Below are positions 1 to 7,578 of a stretch of 64,000 nt of DNA, piece after piece. The stretch lies in NCBI RefSeq assembly GCF_014648255.1, contig NZ_BMQT01000012.1, positions 1 to 64,000 on the forward strand, written 5' to 3'. The translations under genes were made by a program, and so were the position numbers. How positions within the stretch are numbered: position 1 is the stretch's first letter; each line of letters starts with the position of its first letter. The stretch comes from Nocardioides albus. Lineage in GTDB: Bacteria > Actinomycetota > Actinomycetes > Propionibacteriales > Nocardioidaceae. The notes beneath the pieces were generated by a model. That model worked only from the letters and a program-made list of their open reading frames with translations, was not told the origin of the DNA and ran no database searches.

Positions 1-384
1 CCGACGAGCGACACCGGCCTCCCGGAAGATCCGGGCCAACGACGCCGTGGACGGCACCTGTGCCAAGCCCATCGTCCGCATCTTCTCGTGCACGCTGATC
101 GGCCCGTGGTCCAGGCCAGATGCCTCCAAAGCGGCACGTACCCCGATGGCCTGCTCCTTGACCTGCTCGCTCAGCTTCGACGGGCTCGACCGCGGACGAC
201 GTGACCGGGGCTCGAGGACGGCCGCCGGCCCCTCGACCAGGGCACGCTTGCGTAGCTCGTAGAACGACTTACGCGAGATGCCGTGCTCGAGGCAGAACGT
301 CGAGACCGCACCGCGTGGGGCGTCTTCGGGCCACTGCGAGATCGCGAGACGGACACGGGGATCAATGAGTTCACGGCGAGGCAC
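1..384 (-). CDS. IS481-family transposase, N-terminal part (runs off window)
   Basis: The minus strand stays open for 128 codons from a GTG at 384 to the left edge. The translation begins MPRRELIDPRVRLAISQWPE and continues with EPRSRRPRSSPSKLSEQV and ending in FREAGVARR. A helix-turn-helix-like start (HGISRKSFYELRKRA, about residues 34-48) and the basic linker are typical of IS481-type integrase-core transposases. The DDE catalytic core would lie left of the window. The start codon was chosen because translation before it runs into the non-coding IS end. Confidence 0.7.
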   Translation of the reverse strand, partial: MPRRELIDPRVRLAISQWPEDAPRGAVSTFCLEHGISRKSFYELRKRALVEGPAAVLEPRSRRPRSSPSKLSEQVKEQAIGVRAALEASGLDHGPISVHEKMRTMGLAQVPSTASLARIFREAGVARR

Positions 385-481
385 CGCCCGAGCATCACGG
401 CCGAAGTGTCACCACCAAGACCACCAGACGTGTCACCAATGTCTTGATGCAGAACCGTCACCGATGTCCTGGGAGATGACA
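1..481 (-). mobile_element. Partial IS481-type insertion sequence
   Basis: This is the 5' end of an insertion sequence truncated by the window edge. It contains the N-terminal part of a transposase on the minus strand. Read on the minus strand, the outer end starts with TGTCATCTCCCAGGACATCG at about 481, typical of IS481-family termini as I remember them, and related TGTCAC-type motifs recur inside (about 402-445). The exact terminus and any target duplication cannot be confirmed because the other end is outside the window. Confidence 0.6.
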
Positions 482-511
482 GTCGGTGTCGCCTCCCGCA
501 TGCCACCAGAC

Positions 512-527
512 TAGAACGCTTGTTCGA
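512..527. promoter_or_regulatory. SOS (LexA) box-like palindrome
   Basis: TAGAAC-gctt-GTTCGA matches the actinobacterial LexA consensus TCGAAC-N4-GTTCGA at 11 of 12 fixed positions, with an intact GAAC-N4-GTTC core. It lies between the IS end and the small plus-strand ORF, directly before a possible ATG at 531. The match is seen; LexA binding is inference. Confidence 0.45.
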
Positions 528-569
528 TCAATGCGAGGTTGGGGCGTGCCTTCGACTTACCATCAGCCA

Positions 570-746
570 GTGACCTACGTCCTGCGCTCCCGCGTACGCC
601 CGCGACTGACCGACCCCGCCTTCAACGACCACGAGCCGCGCGAGCTGACCGCCAGTGCCGAGACCTACGAAGCCGCCCTTGAGCAACTGCGCGGCCAGGT
701 GCCCGAAGGCTGGGTGCTACTCGGCATCGAGCGCTACGACGAGTAG
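570..746 (+). CDS. Small conserved-looking protein of unknown function
   Basis: A 58-residue reading starts with GTG (VTYVLRSRVRPR) and ends GWVLLGIERYDE. It is polar, has a predicted long helix (ASAETYEAALEQLRGQV) and no membrane segment or signal peptide. An in-frame ATG at 531 would add 13 residues and sits right after the SOS-like box. The body has the codon character of the surrounding mobile DNA. Its 3' end overlaps the converging membrane-protein gene by 13 bases. I do not recognise the family; the IS insertion just upstream may have replaced its native promoter. Confidence 0.5.
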   Translation: MTYVLRSRVRPRLTDPAFNDHEPRELTASAETYEAALEQLRGQVPEGWVLLGIERYDE

Positions 747-1465
747 TCAGGATCGGCTAGCCAAGCCCATGTGGTTTCGCGAATCTTGGTTCTTAACTTG
801 GAACACTCAACCTTGTTGGGTTCGGGATTGGTATCGCAAGCCGTCTGGTCGAGGAACATGTTGTAGGCCTCTGAGTATCGACTGCTAGGGGGCCCCTCCG
901 CCGGGCCAGGCTCGCGAGGCACAGAACTCGGGAGCGTCGTCAGAAGTAGCACCCGCACCCACTCGCCGTGCCGAGACTCGACGGTAGACATTGCGTTGTT
1001 GGCAACTCGGAACTCGTAGCGCGCGGCCTGGAGTTCTCCTAGGTATGAAACGGTGCACGTCCCGCTTTCGGTCCTCGGTTCGTCCGTTCCAGGTTTGCAT
1101 TCTTCCGCTCGGGCAGCCTGAGCGACAGCCCACTTGTCGGCTTTGTCGAGGAAGTCGTCGTAGACGGGTCGGCGGAGGTCCTGGAATCGCAGATCGCGTT
1201 CCTCGGCAAATTCACGCGCCTGTTGCGCTCGTGTCTGTTCTCCTTGCGAGTGAACCGCCCAAAGCGTGAATAGGCCTGAAATCAGCGCCGCTGTTAGACC
1301 ACCCACCAAGGCTGGTACTACTACCTCGTGGCTGGTTGAACGGGGCGCCTTTGTGGCCCCGTCAGGGGCAGATTTCTGCACACCCGATTCTAAGCCGCAA
1401 TAGGACTGCGATGGACATGGTCCGATACGGCGAGCAGTCCACCGACTGAGCGGGGCCCAGCCCAC
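734..1465 (-). CDS. Single-pass membrane protein, unknown function
   Basis: The 243-residue product has a short N-terminal cytoplasmic part, one strong membrane helix (VVVPALVGGLTAALISGLFT, about residues 48-67) and a charged extracytoplasmic or coiled region starting EQTRAQQAREFAEERDLRFQ. The C-terminal half contains several cysteines (EECKPGTDE, SGTCTVSY, QTACDTNP, VECSKL) that could form disulphides. It begins with GTG only 12 bases after the phosphatase stop, so it is the third gene of the repressor-phosphatase operon. A later start is possible, since the first 28 residues are poorly supported. No family recognised. Confidence 0.6.
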   Translation of the reverse strand: MGWAPLSRWTARRIGPCPSQSYCGLESGVQKSAPDGATKAPRSTSHEVVVPALVGGLTAALISGLFTLWAVHSQGEQTRAQQAREFAEERDLRFQDLRRPVYDDFLDKADKWAVAQAARAEECKPGTDEPRTESGTCTVSYLGELQAARYEFRVANNAMSTVESRHGEWVRVLLLTTLPSSVPREPGPAEGPPSSRYSEAYNMFLDQTACDTNPEPNKVECSKLRTKIRETTWAWLADPDYSS

Positions 1466-1477
1466 GTCGCCAGGTAG

Positions 1478-2308
1478 CTAGTCGACCTGGGCGGCGGCGT
1501 GGTAGGCGTTCGTCGGGAATGTACATAGAACGGCGGTCGCGTCATCGTGGCGCTTGCCGCGGAACTTCCCGGTGCCGCTCTCGTCGACAGTGCGAACGTG
1601 TCCGATCAGTTCCCGAGGTCCTATCTCGAGGAGGCGCATCGTGTCGGCCCACTCCCCGCCGTGGCGCTCCACAAGCGTGGCGGCACCATCGGTGAGGAGT
1701 GCCGCCGTGCGGATCTGCTGGACCGGGCCGCCGTCGTTCAGGTCAAGGGTGCCTGTGACGGCCATGCTCCCGGCTTCCGGGCGCGTGCTGGCGACCCAGA
1801 ATCCATCGGGGGAGTTCCTCAGCTTGCTGATACCCGCGACCGAGTAGTCCGGGAGGTGGTCGATCCTGTCGTCGGTGATCGCGGTAATCGTGCCGTCGTG
1901 TCGCTGGACCACGATTGGCGAGTCCGCCAGGACCAGGTAGTCGATCTCCTGCCGCCGCCTGCGAAGGATTGCGACGGTGCTCGACGGGCTGTTCGGGTTG
2001 GACAGGTCGCAGGTGCCCGCGTGGGCACCGTTCACGCCCTCGATTGCCTGCGTGAGGATGTCGCCGAGGCTGTCGTTCGACGTCGTGAGCAGCGCGAGCA
2101 GTTGTCCCGCGAGAGTGCGGACCAGCCACGGCACGTCGTGGATGCATCCGGTGTCGAGGCCCTTCACGGGTGACGCGCCATCGAGGACCACTGCGAAGTT
2201 CTGACCGATGAGGACAAAGTCTTCGTTGACCGCGTGGTCTGGCGACGCCTCGGAGTAAGACCGTGCGTCTAGACCGAATGCATCTGGGCTGGTGTTGGTG
2301 TTGGTCAC
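1478..2308 (-). CDS. PP2C-like (PPM-type) protein phosphatase
   Basis: The 276-residue protein carries PPM-fold landmarks: VNEDFVLIG (about 27-35), FAVVLDGAS (about 38-46, the metal-binding DG pair), LADSPIVV in the middle, LLTDGA (about 205-210) and a C-terminal RHDDATAVL (about 252-260). These correspond to the Asp ligands of metal-dependent Ser/Thr phosphatases. The protein is soluble. Its ATG overlaps the stop of the GntR regulator gene (ATGA), implying translational coupling, and the membrane-protein gene follows. Substrate unknown; there is no kinase on the element, so it may act on host phosphoproteins. Confidence 0.75.
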   Translation of the reverse strand: MTNTNTSPDAFGLDARSYSEASPDHAVNEDFVLIGQNFAVVLDGASPVKGLDTGCIHDVPWLVRTLAGQLLALLTTSNDSLGDILTQAIEGVNGAHAGTCDLSNPNSPSSTVAILRRRRQEIDYLVLADSPIVVQRHDGTITAITDDRIDHLPDYSVAGISKLRNSPDGFWVASTRPEAGSMAVTGTLDLNDGGPVQQIRTAALLTDGAATLVERHGGEWADTMRLLEIGPRELIGHVRTVDESGTGKFRGKRHDDATAVLCTFPTNAYHAAAQVD

Positions 2309-3072
2309 GCTGGTGCCTCGAATTCGTAAGCGAAGGTGTGACGGTCTCCCGCCAGGACGGACCGGAAGACCTCGACGGGTCCGGCCTCGCTGAAGGCGAT
2401 GCGGTGCAGTTCCACGACTGTTGTGCCCCTCGACAGGCGGAGTGCACTTACTTCCTCCGGCGTCGGCTGCCGCGAGGCGAGTTCCTCACGGAACCTCGTC
2501 AGCTTGTGGCCGCGCTCCTCTAGGCGCGCGTATCCCCCTCCCGGGCCGGTGTCTTCCTGCATGATTGCGGTGCCCTCGACCACCTCCAGGCGGTAGTAAC
2601 TGTCCCCGAGTTGGGTGGGTACCCCCTCCAGCAGCGTCCGACGCCGCCGTGCGAAGACTTCGGTGCCGGCGGGGATGTCGAACCACTCGGCTACCCAGGC
2701 TGGTGCGGGCACGGTTTCGAGCGCGAGGATCTCCTGACTCCAGGTCAGGCCAGCCGTCTCCGCCTCAGCCTGGAATGGAGCCTTGCCACCGTCCCGGACT
2801 GCGCGGGAGTAGCGATCTGACCCGAGACGGATCATCGGTGGAAGCCGCCGCACGAAGGCGCCAGCACCCTTGCGGGTTTCTACGAGGCCCTCTCCTTTCA
2901 GGGCGTCGATTGCGTTCCTCGCGGTCTGGTACGCGACGCCGTACGTCTCCATGAGCTGCGACGTAGACGGCACACGGTCGCCCGGAGCGAGGTCGCCGGA
3001 ACGGATCACCGCGCGCAGCTGGTCCGCGATCTGCTGCGCGGGTGACTTCGGGTCTGACTGATCGATGGCCAC
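2305..3072 (-). CDS. GntR/HutC-family repressor (KorSA-like)
   Basis: The 255-residue protein has an N-terminal winged helix-turn-helix (about 10-78, with PGDRVPSTSQLMETYGVAYQ and GLVETRKGAGAFV) and a C-terminal UTRA ligand-binding domain (about 95-250, with TEVFARRRRTLLEGVPTQLG). This is the HutC/KorSA architecture. In pSAM2 and related AICEs such a regulator represses replication and transfer genes. It is transcribed away from the element's main operon, and the shared promoter region carries two 18-bp palindromes, so self-repression and repression of the transfer operon are likely. The inducer is unknown. Confidence 0.85.
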   Translation of the reverse strand: MAIDQSDPKSPAQQIADQLRAVIRSGDLAPGDRVPSTSQLMETYGVAYQTARNAIDALKGEGLVETRKGAGAFVRRLPPMIRLGSDRYSRAVRDGGKAPFQAEAETAGLTWSQEILALETVPAPAWVAEWFDIPAGTEVFARRRRTLLEGVPTQLGDSYYRLEVVEGTAIMQEDTGPGGGYARLEERGHKLTRFREELASRQPTPEEVSALRLSRGTTVVELHRIAFSEAGPVEVFRSVLAGDRHTFAYEFEAPA

Positions 3073-3087
3073 TCTGAAACTTTCTCA

Positions 3088-3105
3088 CACATATCTAGTC
3101 AGGTG
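3088..3105. promoter_or_regulatory. Operator 1 for the GntR repressor
   Basis: CACATATCTAGTCAGGTG is an imperfect 18-bp palindrome with central CTAG. It matches the reverse complement of the second site at 3135 at 16 of 18 positions. It lies 16 bases before the repressor start and would overlap the -35 area of a rightward promoter whose -10 may be TACGGT (3120-3125). Confidence 0.6.
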
Positions 3106-3134
3106 AGCAACGACCGTGCTACGGTCCACCTATC

Positions 3135-3152
3135 CACCTAACTAGATAGGTG
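3135..3152. promoter_or_regulatory. Operator 2 for the GntR repressor
   Basis: CACCTAACTAGATAGGTG is a near-perfect palindrome of form CACCTA-N-CTAG-N-TAGGTG. It sits just before the GAGGAGGT ribosome-binding site (about 3159-3165) of the first rightward gene, placed to block the rightward promoter. Together with operator 1, 47 bp away centre to centre, it fits cooperative repression by the divergent GntR protein. Confidence 0.65.
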
Positions 3153-3168
3153 GCAACGAGGAGGTCAG

Positions 3169-3459
3169 ATGAACCGCAACGAGCCACACACTCGGTCTGC
3201 CGCCGAGGAGCCGACCCAAGGCGACCTCGCCGCCATTGAGGCCGAGTGGCCGCAGATCGCCGCCGAGCGCGACCTGGTCGACGCCGAATGCCGTCTGCTC
3301 GCCGACCCGGCCGACGCGCTCGCCAAGCGGGCGCACCGCCGTGCGGTGAGCGCGTTGCTGCTCCTGATGGTTCAGCAGGTCAACCACGACGCGGGCAAGG
3401 CCGCGCCTGTCTACATGCTCACCAACTTTGGCCCGGCCGACCCGGCCGAGGCCGCCTGA
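3169..3459 (+). CDS. Small AICE protein, DUF6284-like
   Basis: The 96-residue acidic, Ala-rich soluble protein contains GDLAAIEAEWPQIAAERDLVD (split by helices), which I associate with DUF6284 proteins of streptomycete mobile elements. It begins with ATG after a strong GAGGAGGT site and opens the rightward operon controlled by the GntR operators. Function unknown; the family link is from memory. Confidence 0.65.
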   Translation: MNRNEPHTRSAAEEPTQGDLAAIEAEWPQIAAERDLVDAECRLLADPADALAKRAHRRAVSALLLLMVQQVNHDAGKAAPVYMLTNFGPADPAEAA

Positions 3460-3480
3460 TTCTCGGGAAGGAATCTCGTC

Positions 3481-3693
3481 ATGGTTACTGCACCTCTCGT
3501 CCTCATCCTGGGCGTCATCGCCTTCTTCATGACCAAGGGCACCGCGTCGACCATCGCGGCCACCATCGTGAACATCCTGTTCGGGATCGCGTTGGCTTCC
3601 ACGCTCATCGGACCGCCGATGATCCAGGGCCTGGAGGCCGGGTCGAACGCCGTTGTCCAGGGCATCTCCGACGCCATCAAGGCGGGTATCTGA
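3481..3693 (+). CDS. Small two-helix membrane protein
   Basis: The 70-residue product is almost entirely hydrophobic: APLVLILGVIAFFMTKG (about 4-20) and a second helix with IAATIVNILFGIALAST (about 25-41). A GGAAGG ribosome-binding site precedes the ATG. It resembles small membrane proteins preceding transfer genes in AICEs, but I cannot name a family. Its stop overlaps the next start (TGATG), so the two are translated together. Confidence 0.65.
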   Translation: MVTAPLVLILGVIAFFMTKGTASTIAATIVNILFGIALASTLIGPPMIQGLEAGSNAVVQGISDAIKAGI

Positions 3694-3800
3694 TGGCTAC
3701 CGCGCTCCTGATCCTCGGCTGCGTCGTGCTGATCGCCGAGTGGATCCATTCAGTCCTCACGCGGGACAAGGCCGACGACCTCTCCGAGGAGCAGCAGTGA
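3693..3800 (+). CDS. Very small membrane peptide (35 residues)
   Basis: ATG at 3693 shares a base with the upstream TGA. The peptide starts MATALLILGCVVLIAEWIHS and ends in a charged tail (DKADDLSEEQQ). One membrane helix with a cytoplasmic tail is predicted. Its stop overlaps the next GTG start (GTGA), so it is embedded in a run of coupled genes, which supports its being real despite its size. Confidence 0.55.
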   Translation: MATALLILGCVVLIAEWIHSVLTRDKADDLSEEQQ

Positions 3801-4069
3801 CGAACGCCGACGAGAGCACCGACCAGGACGGACCTGACCAGCTGACGCTGTGGCGGCTCCGGACCAGCCAGCCGGGCCTGATCCACATCCAGGACGAGGC
3901 CACCGCCGCCGGAATCACCACCCTGTGCGGCTTCCAGATCCCGGCCACCGCCCACGCCATGTCCAGCCGCCAACCAGCCGACCGGGCCCGGAGCCCGTAC
4001 GCGCCGATGTGTGCGGCCTGCCTGGCCGCGCTGGACCACATCCGCAAGACCAACCCGAACCAGATCTGA
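3797..4069 (+). CDS. Small Cys-containing hypothetical protein
   Basis: From a GTG overlapping the preceding stop, the 90-residue soluble product contains TLWRLRTSQPGLIHIQDE, TLCGF and MCAACLAAL. The Cys-x2-Cys and nearby His residues (TAHAM, ALDHI) could bind zinc, and this arrangement recurs in small proteins of actinobacterial elements. The coupled start and the strong ribosome-binding site (GAGGAGA) of the following gene define its limits. Function unknown. Confidence 0.6.
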   Translation: MTNADESTDQDGPDQLTLWRLRTSQPGLIHIQDEATAAGITTLCGFQIPATAHAMSSRQPADRARSPYAPMCAACLAALDHIRKTNPNQI

Positions 4070-4080
4070 GGAGACCCACC

Positions 4081-4983
4081 ATGAACCAGCAGAACGACAT
4101 CTTCGTGAGCATCAACAACGGCGTGGTCGGCATCGTGGCCGCGACCGTCAGCAACGAGTCCGTCGTGTTCGTCAACAGCCGCCGCGTCTCCGCTGCGCCG
4201 CTGACCCGGATCACCCTCCACTGGGCCTCTGGCAAGACCAAGACGTTCACCACCACCGACGCCGAGGAGATCGAGGCGTGGCTGGAGCACGACACCGCCA
4301 ACTCCCGTATCACCCGAGTTGAGATCAGCCGAGTCGAGGAGGAGTCGACCACGGGCCACAACGTCAAGGGCGATGAGGAGCTGCGCGGCGAGGACCCGCA
4401 CGCCATCGACTGGACCGAGCGCCAGGCCCGCTCCGCCGTGCCGTTCGAGGTCGTTGACGGTCTCCCGATCAACCCGCGCCCCCGCCCCGACCTCAAGCCG
4501 GGCAAGGGCGACCTGTGGCACTGGGGCGAGGGCGTGTGCAGCGACGCGATCGTCTTCAACCTCAACCCGTTCACCGAGGAGCGTCACCTGCTCCTGATCA
4601 AGCGCGGTGACGGCCACGGCTGGGCGCTGCCCGGCGGTGGCCTGGACGAGGGCGAGACCGCCGAGGGCGGATGCTCCCGCGAACTGGAGGAGGAGACCGG
4701 TTTCCGGCTGCACCCCGGCGTGTTCGACATGCTCCCGGCCCGGGTCGTTGACGATCCCCGCGCCGGAGAGAACGCCTGGATGGTCACCATCCCGGGCATC
4801 GTCACGCTCATCAACTCCCCGCTCCCGGCCGTCAGCGGACAGGACGACGCCGACGAGGCCGCCTGGCTCCCCGCCGGTTCCTGGGACGAGCTGCAGGCCG
4901 CGATCGCAGAGCGTGGCGGTGTGGTCTTCCCCGCCCACGTCGACCTGCTCCAGGAGGCGCTGAGCCTGCTGGACCAGCACTGA
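4081..4983 (+). CDS. Nudix hydrolase-domain protein (candidate Pif-like entry exclusion factor)
   Basis: The 300-residue protein has an unrecognised N-terminal domain (1 to about 110) and a C-terminal Nudix domain (about 150-290). The Nudix box is complete: GGLDEGE, seven residues, then RELEEETGF (about 187-209), with the catalytic REXXEE glutamates present. Nudix enzymes hydrolyse nucleoside diphosphates linked to another moiety. In pSAM2, the Nudix protein Pif blocks redundant transfer between cells already carrying the element. A Nudix protein directly upstream of the transfer pump fits that role, but the homology is not proven here. ATG chosen for its GAGGAGA site. Confidence 0.8.
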   Translation: MNQQNDIFVSINNGVVGIVAATVSNESVVFVNSRRVSAAPLTRITLHWASGKTKTFTTTDAEEIEAWLEHDTANSRITRVEISRVEEESTTGHNVKGDEELRGEDPHAIDWTERQARSAVPFEVVDGLPINPRPRPDLKPGKGDLWHWGEGVCSDAIVFNLNPFTEERHLLLIKRGDGHGWALPGGGLDEGETAEGGCSRELEEETGFRLHPGVFDMLPARVVDDPRAGENAWMVTIPGIVTLINSPLPAVSGQDDADEAAWLPAGSWDELQAAIAERGGVVFPAHVDLLQEALSLLDQH

Positions 4984-5007
4984 TCGAGACCGGAGATCCC
5001 CCACGCC

Positions 5008-5211
5008 ATGTCTGAGGGCCCGTGCCAGACGTGCGAGCAGACCCGCCGTGAGCTGCAAGTGATGCAGGAACGGTTCGGGCTGCTGGTCCGGGGCCTGGCC
5101 GCCGTCCTCGCCCTGCTCGATGCCGAACAGATCGAACCGTCCATGGCTAAGCGCCGACTCCTCGCGATCGTGCATCACCGCCTCACCCACCTCATGACCC
5201 AGACCCGATGA
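5008..5211 (+). CDS. Small helical protein, unknown
   Basis: The 67-residue product starts MSEGPCQTCEQTRRELQVMQ and has a Cys-x2-Cys near the N terminus and a long predicted helix through ERFGLLVRGLAAVLALLDAE. Weakly amphipathic; not clearly membrane-spanning. A GGAGA element lies 13 bases upstream. Its stop overlaps a possible ATG of the transfer pump gene, placing it in the transfer operon. No family recognised. Confidence 0.6.
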   Translation: MSEGPCQTCEQTRRELQVMQERFGLLVRGLAAVLALLDAEQIEPSMAKRRLLAIVHHRLTHLMTQTR

Positions 5212-5237
5212 CCCAGACCAACGGAAGGACCCCGACG

Positions 5238-7430
5238 ATGACTGACTACTACCCCACGAACGGGACCGCACCGGACAGCCCGGCCGCCCTGTTCGACAAC
5301 CGGATCGGCCTGGCCGAGGCCGACCAGGCCGACTACGAGGACGCTGAGCGAATCGACGTGTTCGAGGGCGAAGTTCTCGCCGTGGTCGACCACGTCGACA
5401 CCACGACGCCGTTCTCTGGGAGCGACCAGGGCGAGGCCGAGACCGACGCGGCCGAGTCGGGTGAGCCCGAGGATGTGACCTCGACGTTCTCCTGGGCTGC
5501 ACCGGATCGGGTGGCCGGTGAGCGTGTTCCGATCATCCCGCCGTGGCTGCGCTCTCGCGAGGCCCGCAAGGCCGCCGCACGTCAGGCCCTGTCGGCTGCT
5601 GGCTACCACACCGCGTTCCACGCCGTACGGAGCCCGTTCTACACCGTGAAGACGATGCACTACTCCGTTGTGGGTGCTGGCCGGGTAACGGGGAAGGTCA
5701 CCCGGTGGGTGCGTGCCGAGGAGGGCAACTACGAGCTGCGTCAGAAGGCCGCTGAGACAAACGACGCCTACACCTGGCAGGCGCTCAACAAGATCCGCGA
5801 GCGTGAGTCCCGGGGCCGCATGTGGGGCCTGGCGATCGCCACCGCCGCAACGCTCATCGTCGTGGCCATCCTGGCCGTGACCGGCCTGCTCGCGCCCGTT
5901 CTGTGGGCCGCCCTGGCGGCGCTGATCGTGGTCACCGTCCGCGCTGGCCGCCCGGCCGACAAGCCGATCCTGGGCCGTGTCGCGACAGGTCGCCGGTTCA
6001 CCAAGCTGACCGGTGACCTGGTCCGCAACTCCCTGGTCTCGCTGGCCGTACGCGGCATCACCGCGCCGGAGCAGATCGAGTTCTGTCACCCCGGCATCCA
6101 CCGTGACGGGCCCGGCTGGCTCGCCCGCGTGAACCTGCCCGAGGGTGTCACCGCGGTGAAGGTGCTAGAGCGCCGCGACGGCCTGGCCTCGGCGCTGCGG
6201 ATCCCGGTCGACCAGGTGTGGCCGGCGGCCGGGCCCGACCACCCTGGCCAGCTCGACCTGTGGGTGGGCTACCACCCCGCCTCCGAGATGGGACAGCCTG
6301 CATGGTCGCTGGCCGCCGAGAACGCGCGTACGTCGTTCTTCGAGCCTGCCGAGTTCAGCAGCGACGAGCGCTCCCGCCCGATCGATACGACGCTGTTCCA
6401 GCGCTCTTACCTGATCGGTGGCCAGCCCGGTTCGGGTAAGTCCTATGCCGCCCGTGCGCTGATCGCGATCGCGATGCTGGACCCGACCTGTGAGCTGAAG
6501 ATTGCTGAGTTCAAGGGAACCGGTGACTTCCTCGACCTCGAGCCCCTGTGCTCGACCTACGTCGTGGGTGTCGATGATGAAGCGCTGGACCAGGGCGCTG
6601 CGATCGGCCGGTGGCTGGTGGTCGAGGCTGAGAAGCGCGGAAAGCGGATCCTCGCCGCCCGCAAGCGCGGAGAGGCCCCTCAGGGCAAGGTCACCCCCGA
6701 GCTGGCTGCTAAGCCCGGGTCCGGTCTGCACCCGGTGTGCGTGCTCATCGATGAGGCCCACGAGCTGTTCCTGTACTCCCCAGACGCCGCCTCCGACTTC
6801 GAACGCGCCATCAAGCGCCTGCGTGCTCTCGGTATCTGCGTCATCCTCGCGACCCAGATCCCTGACAAGGCGTCCCTGCCCCCGGGCATCACTCGCTGTG
6901 TCACCAACCGCTGGTGCCTCTCGGTCGCTGGTCAGGTCGAGAACGACATGATCCTCGGCACCGGCGCCTACAAGCGCGGTCTGACCGGGACCGTCTACCG
7001 GCCTGTGTTCGACGCCGGGTGGGGCTGCATGACCGGTGGCGCGTCCCCGGTCGCCGCCCGCTCGCAGTTCCCCGCCGATGAGGTCTGGGACTCGATGGTT
7101 GCCCGGGCTACCTCGCTGCGCGGTGGCGTTGCGGTGGGTGCGCCGATCGAGACCGCCCCGGCCCGTGACCTGCTCGCCGACCTGACCGAGGTCGCCGCGC
7201 CCAACGGGCAGCACTGGGACACCGCCGCCGAGGCGCTCACCGAGACCTGGCCCGACGCCTACACCCACCTCTCGGCCGCCGCCCTGTCTGACATGGCACG
7301 CACCGCTGGCCTGTCCTCGGTCGACGTGAAGATCGCGGGTGCCGTTCGCAAGGGCTACCGCCGCGCCGACCTCAACAAACTCCGCGCCGCTCGCGAGGAG
7401 GCCCAGACCGACACCCAGAAGGAGGGGTAG
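5238..7430 (+). CDS. FtsK/SpoIIIE-type conjugative DNA translocase (TraB/TraSA-like)
   Basis: The 730-residue protein has two adjacent membrane helices (about 195-235, AIATAATLIVVAILAVTGLL and ALAALIVVTV), a RecA-like motor with Walker A GGQPGSGKS (about 393-401) and Walker B VCVLIDEAHE (about 500), and a C-terminal winged-helix-like end (HLSAAALSDMARTAGL, then VRKGYRRADL). This is the single-protein double-stranded DNA pump of actinomycete conjugation. The gamma-like tail would read 8-bp clt repeats, and such repeats follow this gene directly. ATG at 5238 is preceded by GGAAGGA; an ATG at 5208 overlapping the previous stop is the alternative. Confidence 0.9.
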   Translation: MTDYYPTNGTAPDSPAALFDNRIGLAEADQADYEDAERIDVFEGEVLAVVDHVDTTTPFSGSDQGEAETDAAESGEPEDVTSTFSWAAPDRVAGERVPIIPPWLRSREARKAAARQALSAAGYHTAFHAVRSPFYTVKTMHYSVVGAGRVTGKVTRWVRAEEGNYELRQKAAETNDAYTWQALNKIRERESRGRMWGLAIATAATLIVVAILAVTGLLAPVLWAALAALIVVTVRAGRPADKPILGRVATGRRFTKLTGDLVRNSLVSLAVRGITAPEQIEFCHPGIHRDGPGWLARVNLPEGVTAVKVLERRDGLASALRIPVDQVWPAAGPDHPGQLDLWVGYHPASEMGQPAWSLAAENARTSFFEPAEFSSDERSRPIDTTLFQRSYLIGGQPGSGKSYAARALIAIAMLDPTCELKIAEFKGTGDFLDLEPLCSTYVVGVDDEALDQGAAIGRWLVVEAEKRGKRILAARKRGEAPQGKVTPELAAKPGSGLHPVCVLIDEAHELFLYSPDAASDFERAIKRLRALGICVILATQIPDKASLPPGITRCVTNRWCLSVAGQVENDMILGTGAYKRGLTGTVYRPVFDAGWGCMTGGASPVAARSQFPADEVWDSMVARATSLRGGVAVGAPIETAPARDLLADLTEVAAPNGQHWDTAAEALTETWPDAYTHLSAAALSDMARTAGLSSVDVKIAGAVRKGYRRADLNKLRAAREEAQTDTQKEG

Positions 7431-7535
7431 CGGAGGAGGTAGCGGACCACCACCCGGTAGCGACCTCGCTACCCACCCCGCTACCACCAATTCCCAGCCT
7501 GACCAGCACAGACGTTCGAAGGTAGCGGGTAGCGA
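7426..7535. repeat. Array of 8-bp GGTAGCG(G/A) repeats (candidate clt / translocase recognition sites)
   Basis: GGTAGCGG or GGTAGCGA occurs at 7426, 7438, 7456, 7521 and 7528 on the plus strand, and inverted at 7466 and 7478. An eighth, inverted copy lies at 7595-7602 inside the next gene. Spacing is irregular. The array starts inside the stop region of the translocase gene. In pSVH1 and related plasmids the TraB pump recognises a cluster of 8-bp repeats (TRS) in the clt locus near traB. The repeats are seen; the clt role is inference. Confidence 0.6.
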
Positions 7536-7578
7536 CCCTCCCCGAGACCACCAGAAACCAGCCCAGGAGACAGATTCC

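Noticed and set aside
700..1500. Left AICE attachment site near the IS end
   Set aside because: I looked for copies of the tRNA-Thr 3' end (GGAGCCGCCTGTCGGAATCG) and found none in this stretch.
3757..5502. Long minus-strand ORF of 581 codons opposite the Nudix region
   Set aside because: It is a shadow of plus-strand coding: the plus frames have ribosome sites, coupled starts and a Nudix box, while this ORF has no recognisable motif.
7426..7535. Transcription terminator after the translocase gene
   Set aside because: The direct copies outnumber inverted ones and do not form one stem, and the operon continues in the same direction.
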